From contig NC_133657.1 in the NCBI RefSeq assembly GCF_009905375.1, forward strand, positions 3,862,239 to 3,926,238: a stretch of 64,000 bases of DNA, given 5' to 3'. The notes below the pieces were generated by a model. The model searched no databases. It was not told where the DNA came from and worked only from the letters and a program-made list of their open reading frames with translations. This document shows positions 1 through 9,871 of the stretch, one piece after another. A program made the translations under genes and the position numbers. Source of the DNA: Apium graveolens. Taxonomy: Eukaryota > Streptophyta > Magnoliopsida > Apiales > Apiaceae. Each line of letters starts with the position of its first letter. The first letter of the stretch is position 1.

Positions 1-3
1 ATA

Positions 4-1029
4 TGTTGTAGGCTTGATAATATTTTACCAAAATACCTTAATAGATTTAATTAAGTGTAATTGTAGCTTTCAACGGATAATCTTACTCTGTCATCCGTTG
101 AAAGAGTAGCTCATGTTTAAATAAATTTTTGTAGCACATTCATGTGTACTGTAATGTCTTAGAGAATTAGAAGTTGTAGGATATTCTAAGTCATTTTGGC
201 TACTAGAATGTTATGCAAAATAGGTTGGCTAATTGTAAATATTAGATGTCTTGTAATTTTACATAAATGAAATTGAGTCAACTGCCATGAAAATACTTTC
301 AACGGATGTTTCTACAAGGCTTCGAAAGATGACCGAAGTCTCAATCAACGGATGATCCAATAGAGTCTCGACGAATAATCAACAGAGTCTCGACATATAA
401 CAAATTCAAATAGGAGTTGATAGTGATTTGACAGTCACATGGGTTGACTGTATACAAAAGGAATGTGGCAGCCTGTAATAAGGATTATGAAGATCAAGAA
501 TCATTTTCATTTCCATGCAAAACATGGGCGTTCAAAGATGCCATATCTATCTGGATTGCATTGGACAAAGAAATAAAGAAACATGTGATTAGACCTAGAT
601 AATATACTTTTGTTTTGTCTTATAACACATGTAATTTGGTGATATTATAAACGAAAAGTAGCTAGAGTTAAAAAGTGAGATTGATATAATCAAAACAAAC
701 AAAACAAGAGAGCATTCGTAAGCTGGATCTTTAAGAACTCTCAAGTTTTAGTTTGTAAGAACTTTTGTAAGTAGCTGTGTGCTTTTGCATCACAAAGATC
801 TTCTACATATATATATATATATCTGGTGGAAATAACAATCCACCAGAAAGTTTTAAACATCCCAATTTATTTACTTAGTATTTGAATACTTGAATATTTC
901 TTATCCGCAATTAGCCTATTTAAACATTCTCATATTTATATCTGTAAAGAAGTTTTAATTTCCAAAATAAATCAGAATTTCATTCAACTCCCCTAAGTAA
1001 TTCTGTAGTTAGATTGTTTGGGATTAACA
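4..1029 (+). mobile_element. Probable solo LTR of a Sirevirus-like Copia family
   Basis: The stretch begins TGTTGTAGG and ends GGATTAACA, matching the TG...CA rule for LTRs. Near its end it has CAACTCCCC, which resembles the CAACCCCC block before the 3' end of the Copia LTRs elsewhere in this window. It holds an 8-bp inverted repeat (CTGGTGGA at 823-830, TCCACCAG at 839-846) preceded by an (AT)n run, and several copies of a CAACGGAT/ATCCGTTG motif in the first 400 bases. No primer binding site follows, so it looks like a solo LTR. The target duplication cannot be tested because the window starts three bases upstream. Confidence 0.45.
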
Positions 1030-1144
1030 TATATGTATAGTTATTTTCAAATCATTTTACTTAAAATTTTAAGCAAATCAATTTCAAATATTAAAAATTT
1101 GATTTCAAATTAAATTCAAAAAATAATATAGTATTAAAAATAAT

Positions 1145-1178
1145 CCGTGCATCGCACGGGTTTTAGGCTATATACTAG
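1145..1178 (+). mobile_element. Helitron-type 3' terminus
   Basis: A perfect 6-bp stem, CCGTGC/GCACGG with an ATC loop (1145-1159), is followed 15 bases later by CTAG and then T. A hairpin shortly before a CTRR end is the defining 3' signature of Helitrons. No matching 5' end or Rep/helicase coding sequence is seen, so this is a non-autonomous or truncated copy. A similar hairpin occurs at 18728-18742. Confidence 0.5.
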
Positions 1179-1179
1179 T

Positions 1180-2068
1180 GATTCTTAACTTACAAGTTAT
1201 TTGTTTTCAAATCTGATCGACTCATCGCTACCTTCTAACTTTATTCCTATTTTTTATCAAATTTTAAATCTTTTTTTTTCAATTATTCTAATATTACAAT
1301 TCTAAAAATTACGAAATATTACATAAAAAATCAAAGAGTTTTTAGTTACGGGAAAATCAAAAGTTAAAAATAGCTAGAACTAGACGACCACATACTTTTT
1401 TTTGTTAATCATTTAATTTTATGCTTACTTTAAGGTAAAAACATTTCATCTTATATTTGGACATATATATATATTTAAAAAATTGATTATAAATTTATAA
1501 CTTCTAGTATTAAAAAAAAGAGAATAAAAGAAAATTCAAATTTAGAACGAGATATATGTAGAAACAAATTGACAAAAATAACTAATTTTCAAAAAAAAAT
1601 TAACGAAAATAACAATTCTGAAAAAATGACTAATTTTAGTCGACTGAATATTTCACTGTCAGTTTGGATATCCTAATTTGTATAAGATATCATCTATATC
1701 ACATTAATCATTTATATTTAAGAAAAATTATTAATGTACTCGACTTTTCCGAATAATACCAAAATTATAACATTTTCCTAACGGAAGTTAACAATAGGGG
1801 TACAATATAGAATGATATAATAGTAGAATGGTGTCATCTGTAAACCAAAACTATTTTATATACCATTTGAAAAAATCAATTCTAAGAGAGTATCATTAAA
1901 AATTTTCCAATATTTTTTTACTAAACTAACACGTTAATTTTAAATAAATTAAATATTAACTGGGCATCGGACCGGGACTAAACTACAAAAAATTTATTTA
2001 CTTAAAAATTAATGATGCTAAACAGTTAACAAAGTGAAAAATAGTTAATGTATTTGAAAATTAGTGGG
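1180..2068. other. AT-rich intergenic DNA, nothing recognised
   Basis: The stretch is strongly AT-rich with many short A and T runs. I see no open reading frame of note, no RNA gene and no terminal repeats. Confidence 0.5.
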
Positions 2069-2326
2069 TAGAAAATCATGGCAAACAAATGGCGTATATG
2101 TCATAAAGTACTGGAGTACTGTTGGTGCCGGGCAGAAACGAAGCGTACGCTACTTTTTGCACGAGTTCCAAGGAGATAGCTCTCCGATCATCATCCGGCG
2201 ATTTTGAAGCTTTTCCTTTTATCTCCGGTTAGTAAACTCTTCTCTTATTCTTGGTCGCTGTGTTTGTTCTCTTGTTTTTTGTATTAGACATGCATGTGTA
2301 AGTGTCATGTGTTAGTGGGTGTGCAC

Positions 2327-2452
2327 AGAGAGAGAGACGAGAGAGAGAGAGAGGGAGATCGAGAGCGGGAGGGAGGGAGAGCGGGAGAGGGAGAGAGAGA
2401 AGAGAGAGAGAGAGTGAGAGGAGAGAGAGAGAGAAGAAAGAGAGAAGAGAGA

Positions 2453-2494
<42 letters not shown>

Positions 2495-2550
2495 TGGAGA
2501 GGGAGAGCGAGAGCGAAAGGGAGAGGGAGAGAGGGAGGGAGAGAGAGAGA
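2327..2550 (+). repeat. Imperfect (GA)n microsatellite, first copy
   Basis: About 220 bases consist almost wholly of G and A on the plus strand. Long frames run through it in several registers on both strands, giving Arg/Glu- or Ser/Leu-rich translations. This is an artefact of the dinucleotide repeat, so no protein is called. Confidence 0.9.
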
Positions 2551-2944
2551 TAGATTTATTTTGTACTTGCACATATATGTATTGAATACTACTTTCTCTT
2601 ACTAATTATATGTTAAAAGTATGGGTTTAATGTTCTAATTACTTCTTTTAACATCTAGATTTATGTATTATTGAAAGATTTAGGAGATCTGTGCTGCTTA
2701 ATTTAATTTAATTTTTTGAAGATATCTATGTGGCTAATTGATGGCATAAAAAGTTAATTAGCTCGTGTGAGATGAACTTTAGGTTTTTATTTTGTATGAG
2801 CATATTTTGCGCGTGCGTGAACTATGTACTTTAGTGTAACTGACTGTTTTTTGACATATGTTTAACAGCTTAAAGTGAAATGGGTCTACATGTAATTTTG
2901 TCAAGAAAAATCTATGGCAGACTTGAATCTGGTGAACTAACTTT

Positions 2945-3330
2945 ATGTTCATGAAAAAACAGATATAAATATCCTGCCTCTCCTTTTTTTTCCTTCAAAA
3001 TTGGTGAAATTTGTTAGACACGTAATTATTAACACAATGTAAGGGTGTCTTTGGTTGTAAGTCATGAAAAAACAGATAAAAAATCATGCCTCTCTTCTTT
3101 TTTTTCCTTTCAAAATGGGGGAAATTTTTTAGACACGTCATTATCAACACGATGTAAGGGTGTCTTTGGTTTTAAGTCATGAAAACCAGTCCGTCATTAT
3201 TAACACAATGTAAGGGTGTCTTTGATTTTAAGTCATGGAAACCAGATACAAAAATCCTGCCTCTCTTTTAAAGAAAAAATGGCGAAATTTGTTAGATACG
3301 TCATTCTTAAAACAATGTAAGGTGTGTTTG
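2945..3330 (+). repeat. Minisatellite, about 115-bp unit shrinking to about 55 bp
   Basis: The sentence 'TCATGAAAA.. CAGATA .. CCTGCCTCTC .. AAATTTGTTAGACACGT .. AACACAATGTAAGGGTGTC' repeats head to tail about four times, and later copies lose their middle. An array of the same unit recurs at 4325-4735 in the second half of the duplicated block. Confidence 0.75.
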
Positions 3331-3500
3331 ATTTCGATATGGATACGTGTCCAAGTAACGGACGTGTCCGACATGGATACGTGTCTAAGTAACGGACGCG
3401 TCAACAATTTGAAAAAACACACATGTTTTTAGCCTAAAATAGGTGTCCAGGTCCGAGTGTGCATTTCTGGGTGTCGAGTGTCCGACACGGGCACTCGAAG
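3330..3500 (+). repeat. Short direct repeats around GTGTCCGACA motifs
   Basis: ATGGATACGTGTCCAAGTAA and a near-identical copy lie about 35 bases apart, followed by GTGTCCGACACGGG. The pattern sits between the two duplicated blocks. Its family is not identified. Confidence 0.4.
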
Positions 3501-3720
3501 GTAAAACGAAGAGTCCGAAAATCATGGCAAACAATTTGCGTGTATGTCATAATAAAGTACTCGAGTCCTGTTGGTGCCCAGCAGAAACGAAGCGTACGCT
3601 ACTTTTTGCACGAGTTTCTAGGAGATATCTCTCCGATCATCATCCGGCGATTTTGAAGCTTTTCCTTTTATCTCCGGTCAGTAAACTCTTCTCTTATTCT
3701 TGGTCGCTGCTGTGTTTGAT

Positions 3721-3905
3721 AGAGAGGGAGAGAGGGGGAGGGAGAGGGGGAGAGAGGGGGAGAGGGAGAGGGAGGGAGAGAGAGGGGGGAGAGGGAGAGG
3801 GAGAGGGAGAGAGAGAAAGAAGAGAGAGAGGGAGAGAGGGAGAGAGGGAGAGGGAGAGGGAGAGGGAGAGGGAGAGCGGGAGAGGGAGAGGGAGAGAGAG
3901 AGAGA
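3721..3905 (+). repeat. Imperfect (GA)n microsatellite, second copy
   Basis: This is the GA tract of the second duplicated block, with GGGAGA higher-order units. It lies at the same distance from the conserved 150-bp stretch as the first tract, so it was duplicated with the block. Confidence 0.9.
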
Positions 3906-4324
3906 TGATAGTTATTTTGTAGTTATACATATATGTATTGAATAATACTTTCTCTTACTAATTATATATGTTAAAAGTATGGGTTTAATGTTATAATTAC
4001 TTCTTTTAACATCTAGATTTATGTATTATTGAAAGATTTAGGAGATCTGAGCTGCTTAATTCTATTTTATTTTTTGAAGAAATCTATGTGGCTAATTGAT
4101 GGCATAAAAAAGTAGATGACCTTTAGGTTTTTATTTTGTATGAGCATATGTTGCGTGTGTGTGAACTATGTACTTTAGTGGAAGTGACTGTTTTTTGACA
4201 TATGTTTACTTTAGTCTAAGTGACTGTTTTTTGACATATGTTTAACAGCTTAAAGCGGCTTGAAATGGGTCTACATGTAATTATGTCAAGAAAAATCCAC
4301 GGTGACTTGAATCTGGTGAACTAA

Positions 4325-4735
4325 CTTTATGTTCATGAAAAAACAGATAAAAAAACCCGCCCCTCCTTTTTTTTTCTTTCAAAATTGGTGAAATTTGTTA
4401 GACACGTAATTATTAACACAATGTAAGGGTGTCTTTGGTTTTAAGTCAATTAAAAACAGATAAAAAAATCCTGCCTCTCCTTTCTTTTTTCCTTTCAAAA
4501 TTGGGGAAATTTGTTAGACACGTCATTATTAACACAATGTAAGGGTGTCTTTGGTTTTAAGTCATGAAAACCAGTACTCATTGTTAACACAATGTAAGGG
4601 TGTCTTTGGTTTTAAGTCATGGAAACCAGATATAAAAATCCTGCCACTCTTTAAAAAAAATTGGCGAAATTTGCTAGATAATGTAAGGTGTGTTTGGTTT
4701 CGAAGTCACGAAAAAACCAGATATAAAAAGATGGT
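4325..4735 (+). repeat. Minisatellite, second array
   Basis: About five head-to-tail copies of the same unit as at 2945-3330 are present. The last three are shortened to 55-65 bp. Confidence 0.75.
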
Positions 4736-4739
4736 TGTA

Positions 4740-5300
4740 TGGTTGACTGCCCCATCAGGTGTTTGATGGACAAGTGGAGAACTGGCCTGTTATCCTTCCA
4801 CCGACAGGAGAGGGAAGTGTTCGCTGCTCTGTGAAGCCAGCCTAGCGCAGTGCCCTCCTCTTTAGGGGCCAGGAACTCCAGGCCTTCGCCTAAAGCCCAT
4901 GACCCTGCTCCCTACTTGGAATGGGCAAGCCAGTGAATAACCCCCAACAGGCCCAACCTTACATTGTATTTCAATAGATGATTTATAAAAGCTACTGAAA
5001 TCGTATTGCTCATGTGCTTCATTGACGTTTAGACTTGCAACTAACAATGCCAGTCTTGTGTGGATGATAGAAGAAAGTCAAAACCTTCACCACTGTATGC
5101 AATAATGGTCTCAATGGATGCCAAATAAGCTGAGTGTCACATTGCACTTCTCATTACAATGTTCTTGTTCAATCTGCTGCTTTTTTGGAGTTGTGACTGG
5201 AACAAGTAACGTAGAGAGAAATAACAGATACATTTGTAAGGCATCCAGAAAACGGTTCCTGCCCCCAAGGAGTAGATTCATCTGCCCCTCCAAAGTAGGT
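4740..5300. other. GC-richer unique island of unknown origin
   Basis: Positions 4745-4965 are visibly richer in G and C than the surroundings, and the composition looks exon-like. Frames are broken by stops on both strands, and I recognise no domain. A captured gene fragment or a transposon coding relic is possible. The rest, to 5300, is ordinary sequence with only short frames. Confidence 0.35.
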
Positions 5301-6844
5301 AAAGAAATCACCGTTTAACCCTCTTGTTCTTTGGCTTATGGTGTGCAATAGTGACCTATATTATTGAAAATACATAATGTTATAATGTTCTATCTATTGC
5401 TCCTAATTTTGCTGATAAAAATTAAAGAGTAGGAATAGTAAAATTATATCTTGGGATTATTCGTGCACATAAACTATCGACACTGTAATTAGATGATTGA
5501 AGATTCGTTATGATTGTAATTAATAGATGTGTATAAAGCTTTAGCTTACTGTTTCTTATGATATATCTAATGTTGATATACTGTCCAAGTGTTCTTTCTG
5601 GTTGACTCGGGGTGTTTTATAAAATGTTAAAGCCTTAGCCTCCATGGTCAAGAGCTCAAGATTTCGATCTCAATGGACAACCTGCAACTCTTGGTGATTT
5701 TTTCCGTTTTAAAGCCATCCAAATTGTGTTTATATGTAATTTATATTAACAGATATCGAGGGAAAATACTCAGAATTTTTCACTCACGTGCTTTAAGTAG
5801 ATATATCCTGTATTACAACTATAGTTTAACCACATAGAATTGGAGGACACTTTTTTGAACTACAACTTGCAGGGGTGCGGGAAAGCTGGCCACCATGTCA
5901 CAGATACGGGTAGACCTTAGGTAAGCACCCCTCGTATGTGCAACGGAGGTCACCAACCTAGGCAATTGGCCTTCATCATGTTTGTTGATCTGTATTCGAC
6001 GAGGGAACATTGATTACAAGAAAGTGTTATATGCAACTCCTACTATACAAAGTAGTATATCCTTGATTGTTTTAAACTGATTTTAACTAAAAGACTTATT
6101 TTATCTACTAAGGTGTAGTTTGCTTGTGCTTATTACTGTGAATCATAACCGACTTACAAACTGAAATTTAGATGTGTGTGTGAGATAAATTAAAGTAACT
6201 TACTAAGTCGGTTAAAAGTTGAATTCAGGAAGTAGCTGTTAGATACTGAATATCAGTCTACTAAATTTTTCTCTTCTCTACGAAAACTCGTATTAGGTTT
6301 TGTTTTTTTAACGTTTTTTATGCAGTTATGCAGTTTAAGTTAGAATCGTTATTATATTCTTTTCTAAAAGTACAATTACCAGCTTATAAGCTGCGTGATG
6401 CACGGGTTTCTTTTCAGTATTTACCAAATTTTTTATCTCTGTCTTGATAAATTTTTATTATTTTGAATATTTTGATAGTTTACTATATTACAATTGGTGC
6501 AAGTGATTTATATTGGTTCTAATTGTGTACTTGTAGGATTGTAATATTAGTAATAGATTATTCATGTGAAGGTAAACTATTCGTGTGCAACAAGGACCTA
6601 AGTTATTGATAATACGAAGCTTAATACTTCATGCAATATTCTTGTTTGCAATGTTTGGGCAACTGCTCTGATATATTCTCTGATAAAAATTAAAGAGCAG
6701 GAAGAAAAACGAGAAAGCATGAATAAATTAAGTATAAAGAATTTTGAATCATAGGTAAAAAAAAAATTCAGTCGTAAAGGAATCACATGGTTTTGAAGTT
6801 CTGTAAATTTTTAAAACTGCACAAATGCTGTGAAACTTGATCGA
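5300..6844. repeat. Degenerate segmental-duplication units without genes
   Basis: Short landmarks recur in order here and again near 6520-6900, 9300 and 10430-10800. They are a GTGCAA..GACCTA..TTATTG stretch, GATAAAAATTAAAGAG, a GGTTGACTC stretch, and TCAATGGACAAC. They are pieces of an older unit of roughly 2 kb that was duplicated serially. I find no coding gene. Confidence 0.55.
5755..5907 (+). repeat. Segmental repeat, copy paired with 9085-9247
   Basis: About 150 bp match 9085-9247 with few differences, including ACTACAACTTGCAGGGGTGC. The second copy has an expanded (TA)n run at 9129-9150. No coding potential is supported. Confidence 0.7.
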
Positions 6845-7444
6845 TTTAGCGATAATCTGTGTAATGCCTCTGAGAACTACTAACGCGAGTATTCTTTCTG
6901 GTTGACTCAGTGTGTTCAATATACATCCGAGCCTTAACTCTCAATGCTCTAGATTTTGGTTTCAATGGACAACATGTAATTCTCGGTGGACTGTTTCTAC
7001 CTTTTGGAAGTTTAGACGAAGACAAGTAAAATACACAAAGGCGTGATGATGGGCTGGTTCAAAGAAGCAGTACTGCAAGGTACTCGGAAATTTCTGATTT
7101 CTTGGTCAGGTGAAGCATGAGATGGTAACTTATATTTATGGGATTTAATTACTTTTATTATATATCATCTTTGCATATCAATCCAGTTTATGTGATTTAT
7201 TACGAGAAGAAGAGAGGTTGTGTGTGTGTGCGTGTTCTGAAGAACATTAAGATTTTAAAAATGTGATGCTTTTATAACCTCGTATATAATGTTACATCCT
7301 ATATTGGGGAGAGTAGAATGGTAATTATACTTGGATAAATCAAATTTGCATCTTAAATGTTTAGCACATGCAAAGATAAGAAGGGTTTAATGCAGAAAAC
7401 CAAAGTAAATTTAGGTAAATAAAATTTTGAAACAGTGCATCGTG
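6845..7444 (+). repeat. 600-bp segmental duplication, copy 1
   Basis: The stretch is nearly identical over 600 bp to 9273-9871 in the same orientation, from TTAGCGATAATCTGTGT to CAGTGCATCGTG. Here it is followed about 110 bp later by the deleted U6 copy. Divergence is a few per cent by eye. Confidence 0.85.
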
Positions 7445-7556
7445 AAAAATGTCATTTTCACCAAAAAACAAGGGCTAGCTAGGGAGAGTGTGATATTAGT
7501 CTAAACCCCGATAAAAAGTAAAAATCGGTTACTAATTTTGCAAAAATAAAGTTAAA
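7445..7556. other. Spacer 3' of the U6 pseudogene, shared with the intact U6 locus
   Basis: An AAAACAAGGG..GGCTAG-type landmark here has a counterpart at about 11075-11100, upstream of the intact U6 on the plus strand. This supports a common origin of the two U6 loci. Confidence 0.5.
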
Positions 7557-7630
7557 AAAATTTGGACCATTTCTCGATTTGTGCATGTCATCCTTGCGCA
7601 GGGGCCATGCTAATCTTCTCTGTATTGGAC
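7557..7630 (-). pseudogene. U6 snRNA pseudogene with internal 5' deletion
   Basis: Read on the minus strand, the 3' two thirds of U6 are present, from the ACAGAGA box through the GCGCAAGGATGAC region to GGTCCAAA and the T run. One substitution is visible (CACGCACA to CATGCACA). About 30 bases between the 5' GTCC and the ACAGAGA box are missing, removing the 5' stem-loop. The TATA-like sequence upstream (7642-7660) is retained, but the upstream sequence element found at the intact gene is not. The deletion and missing USE make a working product unlikely. Confidence 0.88.
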
Positions 7631-7659
7631 AAATAAATGATCTTAAACTGGGTTATATA

Positions 7660-8506
7660 GGAGAGACTTGGACCGTAGGGGACAATTCCGTTCATTTGAA
7701 TAAAATTTAAGTAAAAATTAGACTAGAACTGTAGGGGATAATTCCACTGGAATCTCCCTCCAAAAATGATCGTATGCCATTATAAGTAGCGAGCACACGG
7801 TATTCTTTAGTAAAAGGCGAAAGAATAGTTCGCTTTGTGCTCTCTACATGGCTGCGTGAGATGTGTTAGGAATTAGTGCCCCTTTATATTGCTGCGGGAG
7901 GAGCATGGTTGCTTGAACTTTTCTATATGGGTCTGTTTGGGCACTAAAATATGACCCGGCTTGCTATTGAGAATTCTGCTCCCTTTTGTTTTGTTTTCCC
8001 TGCAAATCTGAAAAACAAATCAGCCTTTTGTCAGAGCTTTTGGGTAAATCACAGTGAAACCGTCACCTTGACGAATCCGTTGCTGGAATTTTACGTCATG
8101 TCCTTGCCTCATAGGTGAGCAGGGTGTGAGTACAAGAAGTTACACTACCTTGGAAACACTTCATATAGTCCCCGGAGGCACTCCCTGGACTCATCCCGAT
8201 GCATTTCCTGTTTAGGAGCCCACCCAAGGAACGACCATGACGTTTTTGCCAATTTTTCACGATAAAAAATCCGATTTATGTTTTGGAAATGAATTAGATA
8301 ACAAATTCCCTCGATTGTGCTTTCTTCCATAAGCCATACTGAAAATTCTGCTCCTGCAGTCATTTCAAATCTTTGATATTTTCCTGTTGCTTCTCTGCTG
8401 ATATATTGGAGAGGAATTTACCAGAAATGTTTTGAATAAAATTTACCATTTACCATTAGGAATAAAATTTGTATAATAACCTGAAATGTTTTGAAAAAAT
8501 GATTTG
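7660..8506. other. Intergenic DNA downstream of U2, no gene recognised
   Basis: Two GTAGGGGA(C/T)AATTCC copies lie near 7675 and 7732. I see no supported reading frame, RNA gene or transposon ends. The 3'-box expected downstream of a plant U2 gene would fall just below 8507; only a weak match (CATTTCAGGTTATTA on the minus strand) is visible there. Confidence 0.4.
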
Positions 8507-8702
8507 GTGGGGTGCACCAGGCCCGAGCAATAGTGCAACACTTGGGCGACACATGAAGACCCCAATAGCAAGCTATTGTGATGGACCTTCCCCCTTAAAA
8601 AATTAATTTAATATCGTGTGGACCTATGGCCCACATATCAGATATTAAACTGATAAGAACAGATACTACACTTGATCTTAGCCAAAAGGCCGAGAAAGGT
8701 AT
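8507..8702 (-). ncRNA. U2: U2 spliceosomal snRNA
   Basis: Read on the minus strand, the sequence starts ATACCTTTCTCGGCC, as plant U2 does. It contains GTAGTA (plus-strand 8664-8669), which pairs with the intron branch site, the stem IIa/IIb region, a clear Sm site (ATTTTTTAAG) and the 3' hairpins ending near GGTGCACCCC. The length of about 196 nt is usual for plant U2. U2 recognises the branch point in the nuclear spliceosome and is made by RNA polymerase II. A USE and TATA box lie upstream at Pol II-type spacing (see 8727-8777). The 3' end is approximate by a few bases. No base looks disabling, so I consider the gene potentially functional. Confidence 0.95.
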
Positions 8703-8726
8703 GACTTTATTCTGTGTGTAATTCTG

Positions 8727-8777
8727 TATTTATACATCAGTCCTTATGCCTCTTCCAAATTTATCCCGATGTGGTAC
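8727..8777 (-). promoter_or_regulatory. Plant snRNA promoter (USE + TATA) of U2
   Basis: On the minus strand, GTACCACATCG (8767-8777) matches the upstream sequence element RTCCCACATCG at all but one base. TATAAATA (8727-8734) lies at about -25 to -32. About 32 bases separate the two boxes. In plants the longer spacing directs RNA polymerase II and one about 10 bases shorter directs polymerase III, so this agrees with a U2 gene. Confidence 0.85.
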
Positions 8778-9084
8778 CAAGGTCTTTGACTTTGACAATA
8801 CATACACACGGCTTGCCAGCCATATTTATGGACAGAAGAGAGTTACCTGTGTGCTGAAATCACTTGGAATTAGTCCGAGTGGAAACAAATCTTCTGACCA
8901 TGGTGAATTTTTTATTTGGTACAGAACATACACAAATACCCAAATGAATGAGATATTACAAGAGACGACTAGAACACATCTTCACTAAAATGGCGAACTA
9001 TATTTGACAGTTCCTTGGCATTTGTAGAATTTTTTTCGTTTTCAACCCATCCAAATTGTGTGTATGTGTAATTTAATCTTAACA
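8778..9084. other. Intergenic DNA upstream of U2
   Basis: No RNA gene or transposon end is seen. A short open frame on the plus strand overlaps the U2 promoter and has no recognisable domain, so I do not call it. Confidence 0.4.
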
Positions 9085-9247
9085 GATATCAAGGGAAAAT
9101 ACTCGGAATTTCAGTCACGTGCTTCAAGTATATATATATATATATATATTGTAGTACAGCTATAGTTTAACCACATAGGATTGGAGGACACTATTTTGAA
9201 CTACAACTTGCAGGGGTGCGGGAACGCGGGCCACCATGTCACAGATT
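9085..9247 (+). repeat. Segmental repeat, copy paired with 5755-5907
   Basis: This matches the earlier copy closely and differs mainly by a (TA)n expansion at 9129-9150. It leads directly into the 600-bp duplication, which shows that the two repeats belong to one larger ancestral unit. Confidence 0.7.
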
Positions 9248-9272
9248 ATGATTTTGGCTCCACTTGACTGTT

Positions 9273-9871
9273 TTAGCGATAATCTGTGTAATGCTTCTGA
9301 GAACTATTAATGCGAGTATTCTTTCTGGTTGACTCAGTGTGTTCAATATACATCCGAGCCTTAACTCTCCATGCTCTAGATTTTGGTTTCAATGGACAAC
9401 ATGTAATTCTCGGTGGACTGTTTCTACCTTTTGAAAGTTTAGACGAAGACAAGTAAAATACACAAAGGCGTGATGATGGGCTGGTTCAAAGAAGCAGTAC
9501 TGCAAGGTACTCGGAAATTTCTGATTCCTTGGTCAGCTGAAGCATGAGATGGTAACTTATATTTATGCGATTTAATTACTTTTATCTTATATCATCTTTG
9601 CATATCAATCCAGTTTATGTGATTTATTACGAGAAGAAGAGAGGTTGTGTGTGTGTGCGTGTTCTGAAGAACATTAAGATTTTAAAAATGTGATGCTTTT
9701 ATAACCTCGTATAAAATGTTACATCCTATGTTGGGGAGAGTAGAATGGTAATTATACCTGGATGGATGAAATTTGCATCTTAAATGTTTAGCACATGCAA
9801 AGATAAGAAGGGTTTAAGGCAGAAAACCAAAGTAAATTTAGGTAAATAAAGTTTTGAAACAGTGCATCGTG
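9273..9871 (+). repeat. 600-bp segmental duplication, copy 2
   Basis: This is the counterpart of 6845-7444. After CAGTGCATCGTG the homology stops abruptly, and an unrelated sequence separates it from the third, older copy of the unit and the intact U6. Confidence 0.85.

Larger units (their letters stand above)
2069..4740. repeat. Tandem duplication of a 1.2-1.4 kb block
   Basis: The block starting near 2073 (AAAATCATGGCAAACAA) recurs near 3518 with the same order of parts. These are a roughly 150-bp conserved stretch (about 2105-2265 and 3555-3715), a GA-rich tract, a stretch containing AACATCTAGATTTATG, and a short minisatellite. A third, more diverged copy of the conserved stretch alone is near 10275-10440. 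It looks like a pyrimidine-rich 5' leader followed by an AGTAAAC sequence that could be a splice donor, but no open frame continues from it. The origin is unknown. Confidence 0.7.

Noticed and set aside
4..1029. A full second retrotransposon at the window start
   Set aside because: No primer binding site, gag or pol follows the LTR-like stretch. Only a solo LTR is supported, and its 5-bp target duplication cannot be verified.
2294..2605. Long Arg/Glu- and Ser/Leu-rich reading frames on both strands
   Set aside because: They are translations of the GA/CT microsatellite. Frames stay open in several registers at once, and composition, not coding, explains them. The same holds for 3443-3945.
5590..5710. 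Possible tRNA-derived SINE (GGTTGACTC ... GATTTCGATCTCAATGG)
   Set aside because: A weak B-box-like word is present and copies recur, but no A box at the right distance, poly(A) tail or target duplications are seen. Segmental duplication explains the copies.
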